A DNA stretch of 8,489 nt from SSC3 sp035477015 (GTDB lineage: Bacteria; Actinomycetota; Actinomycetes; Propionibacteriales; Nocardioidaceae), in assembly GCA_035477015.1 (NCBI GenBank), contig DATILB010000167.1, positions 1 through 8,489 on the forward strand, in the 5' to 3' direction. The translations under genes were made by a program, and so were the position numbers. This document shows positions 5,560-8,489 of the stretch, piece after piece. Each line of letters begins with the position of its first letter. Within the stretch, counting starts at the first letter, position 1. The notes under the pieces are model-generated. The model was not told the DNA's origin and did no database searches. It was given only the letters and a program-made list of their open reading frames with translations.

Positions 5560-6429
5560 TTTTGCTATTTGGAGGTGCTCGGTGAGGACGGCTGCCAGGA
5601 GCGTGGGGTCCGACAGCGGGTGCCAGTGGGGGGCATCGATCTCGACCCGCTTGACCTCCTTGCAGTACTTCTCGATGGTGCCGACGTACACCGGACCCAC
5701 CAGGTTGTCTTGGGTCGCCACGACGACCAGCACGGGGACCTCGACCAGGGGCGGGTGCGGCCGAAGCAACTTGGGTGCCATGTTCGCGCGGTAGAGGTTG
5801 ACGTGGTTCGAGGCGTTGTGGGCGAGCCGCGGCGACCAGGTGCTCGCCCCGCCCTGGGCGCGCAGGATCTTCAGAATGGCCGGGGTCAGTCGGTGCTCGG
5901 ATCGCCACGCCCGCTCTGGCAGCCAGGGCAGCTGAAAGGCAGCGACGTAGAAGGAGTGCGCGAGCTGCTGCACGAGGGCTCGTTGCGGACGCCCCCTGAG
6001 CGACGCCGCAACGTGGTCGATCGACGGCCCGCTTGCCGTGACGAACGACGCGATGCGGTGCTGCAGCCTCGGGTCCACCACGGCATCCCAGGACTGGATC
6101 GATCCCCAGTCGTGACCGACGAGGTGGAACTGCTCGCCCGCGGGCACAGTTGCCTCGACCACGGCGACGAGGTCGTCCACGAGACGGTCGTTGCGGTACT
6201 CCCGGAGGCTGGCGGGCGTGCTCGAGCTGCCGGCGCCGCGTACGTCGTACGTGATGGCGTGGATGCCCTTGAGCTGGGCGAGCACCCCTTCCCAGAGCGT
6301 CTGGTCGTCCGGAAAGCCGTGCACGAACACGACGTGCGGACCCTTCTTGGCGCGCTGCCCGCCGTACTCACGGACCGCGAGGCGGGCAGCCCCGGACTCG
6401 ACAACACGTTCGCCCTTGTAAACCAGCAT
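5551..6429 (-). CDS. Alpha/beta hydrolase, epoxide-hydrolase type (EphD hydrolase-domain-like)
   Basis: A 292 aa alpha/beta-hydrolase fold enzyme, probably cytoplasmic (no signal peptide). HGFP (37-40) is the oxyanion-hole motif. GHDWGS (105-110) puts Asp107 at the nucleophile elbow, as in epoxide hydrolases and dehalogenases, not Ser as in esterases. Asp241 and His268 (DAPHW) complete the triad. The lid (about 140-215) contains F-Y-V-A-A-F-Q (Tyr161) and Tyr213, candidates for the epoxide-polarising tyrosines. GHDWGS followed by the IASFVTASGPSIDH stretch recalls M. tuberculosis EphD, whose protein continues into a short-chain dehydrogenase domain; here the protein ends after the hydrolase domain. 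ATG 6429 has a TAGAGT box six bases before it and no ribosome site, suggesting a leaderless mRNA. Substrate is unknown; a haloalkane dehalogenase is less likely without the usual lid Trp. Confidence 0.9.
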   Translation of the reverse strand: MLVYKGERVVESGAARLAVREYGGQRAKKGPHVVFVHGFPDDQTLWEGVLAQLKGIHAITYDVRGAGSSSTPASLREYRNDRLVDDLVAVVEATVPAGEQFHLVGHDWGSIQSWDAVVDPRLQHRIASFVTASGPSIDHVAASLRGRPQRALVQQLAHSFYVAAFQLPWLPERAWRSEHRLTPAILKILRAQGGASTWSPRLAHNASNHVNLYRANMAPKLLRPHPPLVEVPVLVVVATQDNLVGPVYVGTIEKYCKEVKRVEIDAPHWHPLSDPTLLAAVLTEHLQIAKRT

Positions 6430-6435
6430 GAAGGG

Positions 6436-6441
6436 ACTCTA
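6436..6441 (-). promoter_or_regulatory. Candidate -10 box of the alpha/beta hydrolase gene
   Basis: On the minus strand TAGAGT ends six bases before the ATG at 6429, so transcription would begin at or next to the A of the start codon. No Shine-Dalgarno sequence is present between them, consistent with leaderless expression. No convincing -35 is seen. Confidence 0.38.
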
Positions 6442-6483
6442 GGCGTCGGTCAGACCCGGTGTTGAGGGTGTGAGGCATGTGAC

Positions 6484-6551
6484 ATGGACGGCGTGGTAGT
6501 TACCCGTGGGTCGGGTCTAGTCTCAGTGCCGTATGCCCGCCTGCCGTCCAT
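6484..6551. repeat. 9-bp inverted repeat flanking the sucC promoter region
   Basis: ATGGACGGC (6484-6492) and GCCGTCCAT (6543-6551) are perfect complements separated by 50 bp that include the candidate -10 at 6518-6523. A smaller dyad, GGTA-GT-TACC (6495-6504), lies inside. It may be a paired operator between the divergent hydrolase and sucC genes, or RNA structure if transcription starts further upstream. Confidence 0.5.
6518..6523 (+). promoter_or_regulatory. Candidate -10 box of sucCD
   Basis: TAGTCT fits TANNNT. Initiation would fall near 6530, giving a leader of about 70 nt to the sucC start at 6602. The region 17-18 bp upstream (GGTAGT) is a poor -35, so activator dependence is possible. 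The -10 match alone is weak evidence. Confidence 0.3.
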
Positions 6552-6591
6552 ACAGCGGACGAGTGCGTGGCGGGGTCCGATCTGAGCAGAC

Positions 6592-6597
6592 AGGTGA
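6592..6597 (+). promoter_or_regulatory. Ribosome binding site that fixes the sucC start
   Basis: AGGTGA lies 4 nt before GTG 6602, and the protein from that GTG begins VDLMEYQAKQ, matching the usual SucC N-terminus MDLFEYQAK. An upstream ATG at 6533 would add 23 residues unlike SucC. Confidence 0.8.
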
Positions 6598-6601
6598 ACC
6601 C

Positions 6602-7771
6602 GTGGACCTGATGGAGTACCAGGCGAAGCAACTCTTCGCCAAGCATGGCGTCGCAACGACGCTCGGCACAGTCGTCGAAACGGCGGAGGATGCCAGGGCG
6701 GCAGCGGAGCAGTTCGGAGGCGTGACCGTCGTCAAGGCGCAGGTCAAGGCCGGAGGCCGCGGCAAGGCCGGCGGCGTCAAGCTCGCGAAGACGCCGGACG
6801 AGGCCTTCGAGCACGCCTCGAACATCCTTGGCATGGAGATCAAGGGCCTGACCGTCAACCGCGTGCTCATCACGCCGGCGACCCCGCCGGAGGAGGAGTA
6901 CTACTTCTCCTTCCTGCTCGACCGCGCGCAGCGCCAGTACCTCTGCATCGCGAGCGTCGAGGGTGGTGTGGAGATCGAGGAGGTCGCCAAGACCAACCCC
7001 GAGGCCGTGCGCAAGATCGACATCGACCCGGGCGTCGGGGTCACCGAGGAGAAGGCCCGCGCCATCGTCGCGGAGGCCAAGTTCCCCGAGGTCCTCGCCG
7101 AGCAGGCCGTGCAGCTGATCCTGGCGCTGTGGAAGGTCTTCGTGGAGGAGGACGCCACGCTGGTCGAGGTCAACCCGCTGGCCCGGCTCGCCGGTGACAA
7201 GCTCGAGGCCCTCGACGGCAAGGTGTCCCTGGACGCCAACGCCGACTTCCGGCACTCGGACCACGCTGCCTTCGAGATCAAGGAGGAGGCCGACCCGCTG
7301 GAGGCCGCCGCCAAGGAGAAGGACCTCAACTACGTCAAGCTCGACGGCGCGGTCGGCATCATCGGCAACGGCGCGGGTCTCGTGATGAGCACCCTCGACG
7401 TCGTCGCGTACGCCGGTGAGAACCACGGCGGCGTGAAGCCCGCCAACTTCCTCGACATCGGTGGCGGCGCCAACGCACAGGTGATGGCCGACGGCCTGCA
7501 CATCATCCTGGGCGACGAGCAGGTCAAGAGCGTGTTCGTGAACGTCTTCGGTGGCATCACCGCGTGTGACGAGGTCGCGAACGGCATCGTCGGCGCACTG
7601 GAGCTCCTGGGCGACGAGGCCACCAAGCCTCTGGTCGTCCGCCTCGACGGCAACAACGTCGAGGAGGGTCGGCGCATCCTCAACGAGGCCAACCACCCGC
7701 TAGTGACCCAGGTCGACACGATGGATGGCGCGGCCGACAAGGCTGCCGAGCTCGCACACGCGGCGAAGTAG
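6602..7771 (+). CDS. sucC: Succinyl-CoA synthetase (ligase) beta subunit
   Basis: Beta subunit of the TCA-cycle enzyme that interconverts succinyl-CoA and succinate with formation of ATP or GTP; it pairs with SucD in the cytoplasm. The product is 389 aa, the usual length. The N-terminal ATP-grasp domain (about 1-235) has KAQVKAGGRGKAGGV with the Gly-rich loop at 51-58, and EVNPL with Glu189 and Asn191 near the metal-nucleotide site. The C-terminal ligase/CoA domain has GNGAG (255-259), the ANFLDIGGGA strand, and VNVFGGIT (Gly317-Gly318). The start is GTG 6602 by ribosome site and homology. sucD begins 13 nt after the stop and has its own ribosome site, so the two form an operon. Nucleotide preference (ADP or GDP) cannot be settled by eye. 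Confidence 0.98.
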   Translation: MDLMEYQAKQLFAKHGVATTLGTVVETAEDARAAAEQFGGVTVVKAQVKAGGRGKAGGVKLAKTPDEAFEHASNILGMEIKGLTVNRVLITPATPPEEEYYFSFLLDRAQRQYLCIASVEGGVEIEEVAKTNPEAVRKIDIDPGVGVTEEKARAIVAEAKFPEVLAEQAVQLILALWKVFVEEDATLVEVNPLARLAGDKLEALDGKVSLDANADFRHSDHAAFEIKEEADPLEAAAKEKDLNYVKLDGAVGIIGNGAGLVMSTLDVVAYAGENHGGVKPANFLDIGGGANAQVMADGLHIILGDEQVKSVFVNVFGGITACDEVANGIVGALELLGDEATKPLVVRLDGNNVEEGRRILNEANHPLVTQVDTMDGAADKAAELAHAAK

Positions 7772-7784
7772 GGGAGAACAGACC

Positions 7785-8489
7785 GTGTCTATTTATCTGA
7801 ACAAAGACTCGAAGATCATCGTCCAGGGCATCACGGGTGGGATGGGCTCCAAGCACACCACCCTGATGCTCCAGGCCGGCTCGAACATCGTCGGTGGCGT
7901 CAACGCCAAGAAGGCGGGCACCACCGTTGAGCTGAACGGTCAGGAGCTGCCGGTCTTCGGCAGCGTGACCGAGGCGATGGCTGCGACCGGGGCCGATGTG
8001 TCGGTTCTCTTCGTGCCGCCGGCGTTCACCAAGGACGCCTGCATCGAGGCCATCGACGCGGGCATCGGCCTGATCGTGGTCATCACCGAGGGTGTGCCGG
8101 TGCAGGACACGGCCGAGGTCTGGTCGTACCTGCAGGGCAAGAGCACCCGGATGATCGGTCCGAACTGCCCGGGCATCATCACCCCCGGGGAGTCGCTGGC
8201 CGGCATCACGCCGCACACGATCGCCGGGAAGGGCCCGATCGGTCTGGTGTCGAAGTCGGGCACGCTGAGCTACCAGATGATGTACGAGCTGCGTGACTTC
8301 GGCTTCTCGACCGCCATCGGCATCGGAGGCGACCCGATCGTGGGCACCACCCACATCGACGCGCTCCAGGCGTTCCAGGACGACCCGGAGACCGAGGCCA
8401 TCGTGATGATCGGTGAGATCGGCGGCGACGCCGAGGAGCGTGCCGCGGCGTACATCGCCGAGCACATCACCAAGCCGGTAGTCGGCTAT
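7785..8489 (+). CDS. sucD: Succinyl-CoA synthetase alpha subunit, 3'-truncated by the window
   Basis: Alpha subunit of succinyl-CoA synthetase, which binds CoA and carries the phosphohistidine. The first 235 codons are present, against about 290-300 for the family; the frame is open at the window edge. GTG 7785 follows AGGGGAG (7770-7776) by 8 nt, and the protein begins V-S-I-Y-L-N-K-D, close to the E. coli start MSILIDKN. The CoA-binding Rossmann domain shows QGITGGMGSKHT (14-25). Further on are IGPNCPG (124-130), VSKSGTLSY (about 155-163), GIGGDP (179-184) and IGEIGG with Glu211. The active-site histidine (in GHAGAI, His246 in E. coli) lies beyond the end, so integrity there cannot be judged. 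It overlaps no other credible gene. Confidence 0.97.
   Translation, partial: MSIYLNKDSKIIVQGITGGMGSKHTTLMLQAGSNIVGGVNAKKAGTTVELNGQELPVFGSVTEAMAATGADVSVLFVPPAFTKDACIEAIDAGIGLIVVITEGVPVQDTAEVWSYLQGKSTRMIGPNCPGIITPGESLAGITPHTIAGKGPIGLVSKSGTLSYQMMYELRDFGFSTAIGIGGDPIVGTTHIDALQAFQDDPETEAIVMIGEIGGDAEERAAAYIAEHITKPVVGY

Noticed and set aside
5569..6465. Plus-strand open frame of 298 codons over the hydrolase gene
   Set aside because: Antisense shadow of a gene with intact alpha/beta-hydrolase motifs; no ribosome site and no recognisable protein features.
6500..7696. Long open frame of 398 codons antisense to sucC
   Set aside because: Shadow of sucC, with Leu/Val/Asp/His-rich composition typical of reverse-strand translation of GC-rich genes.
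1..8489. Defence island, mobile element or biosynthetic cluster
   Set aside because: No integrase, transposase, tRNA attachment site, restriction, toxin-antitoxin or cluster-type genes are present. The neighbourhood matches a conserved core locus of actinobacteria.

Overview
The window looks like chromosomal DNA from a high-GC actinobacterium, most likely Nocardioides or a relative. Support comes from the strong G/C bias at third codon positions, GTG starts, lipoproteins with Pro/Thr-rich linkers, PcrA and SucCD sequences of actinobacterial type, and the gene order. The order helicase (+), M23 peptidase (-), sucC (+), sucD (+) is the same as M. tuberculosis Rv0949 (uvrD1), Rv0950c, Rv0951 (sucC), Rv0952 (sucD), recalled from general knowledge. 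I see no plasmid, phage, transposon, CRISPR array or RNA gene.

Layout. (1) 1-1693: two plus-strand lipoprotein genes. The first is an unrecognised secreted lipoprotein, possibly cut at its 5' end by the window edge. The second is a lipid-anchored M15-type peptidase with its zinc-site residues intact. (2) 1741-4185: pcrA/uvrD1, an SF1A DNA helicase with all motifs and the C-terminal Tudor-like domain. (3) 4186-4355: a convergent intergenic region holding two inverted copies of a roughly 46-nt dyad element, one directly after each stop codon. (4) 4356-5255, minus: an M23 zinc endopeptidase with a basic N-terminus, one membrane/signal segment and a coiled coil. (5) 5256-5550: its leader, with two candidate promoters and a long GC-rich hairpin. 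(6) 5551-6429, minus: an epoxide-hydrolase-type alpha/beta hydrolase resembling the hydrolase half of mycobacterial EphD. (7) 6430-6601: a divergent promoter region with a 9-bp inverted repeat. (8) 6602 to the end: sucC and the first 235 codons of sucD.

The genes fall into three groups: envelope proteins (two lipoproteins and two peptidoglycan-peptidase-like enzymes), DNA repair/transcription-coupled helicase (pcrA), and central metabolism (succinyl-CoA synthetase, TCA cycle). They share a conserved neighbourhood rather than an evident pathway. Nothing coding here amounts to a new multi-gene system. The features most worth a second look are non-coding: the paired stop-adjacent repeats at 4189-4350, the inverted repeat flanking the sucC promoter, and the structured leader before the M23 gene.
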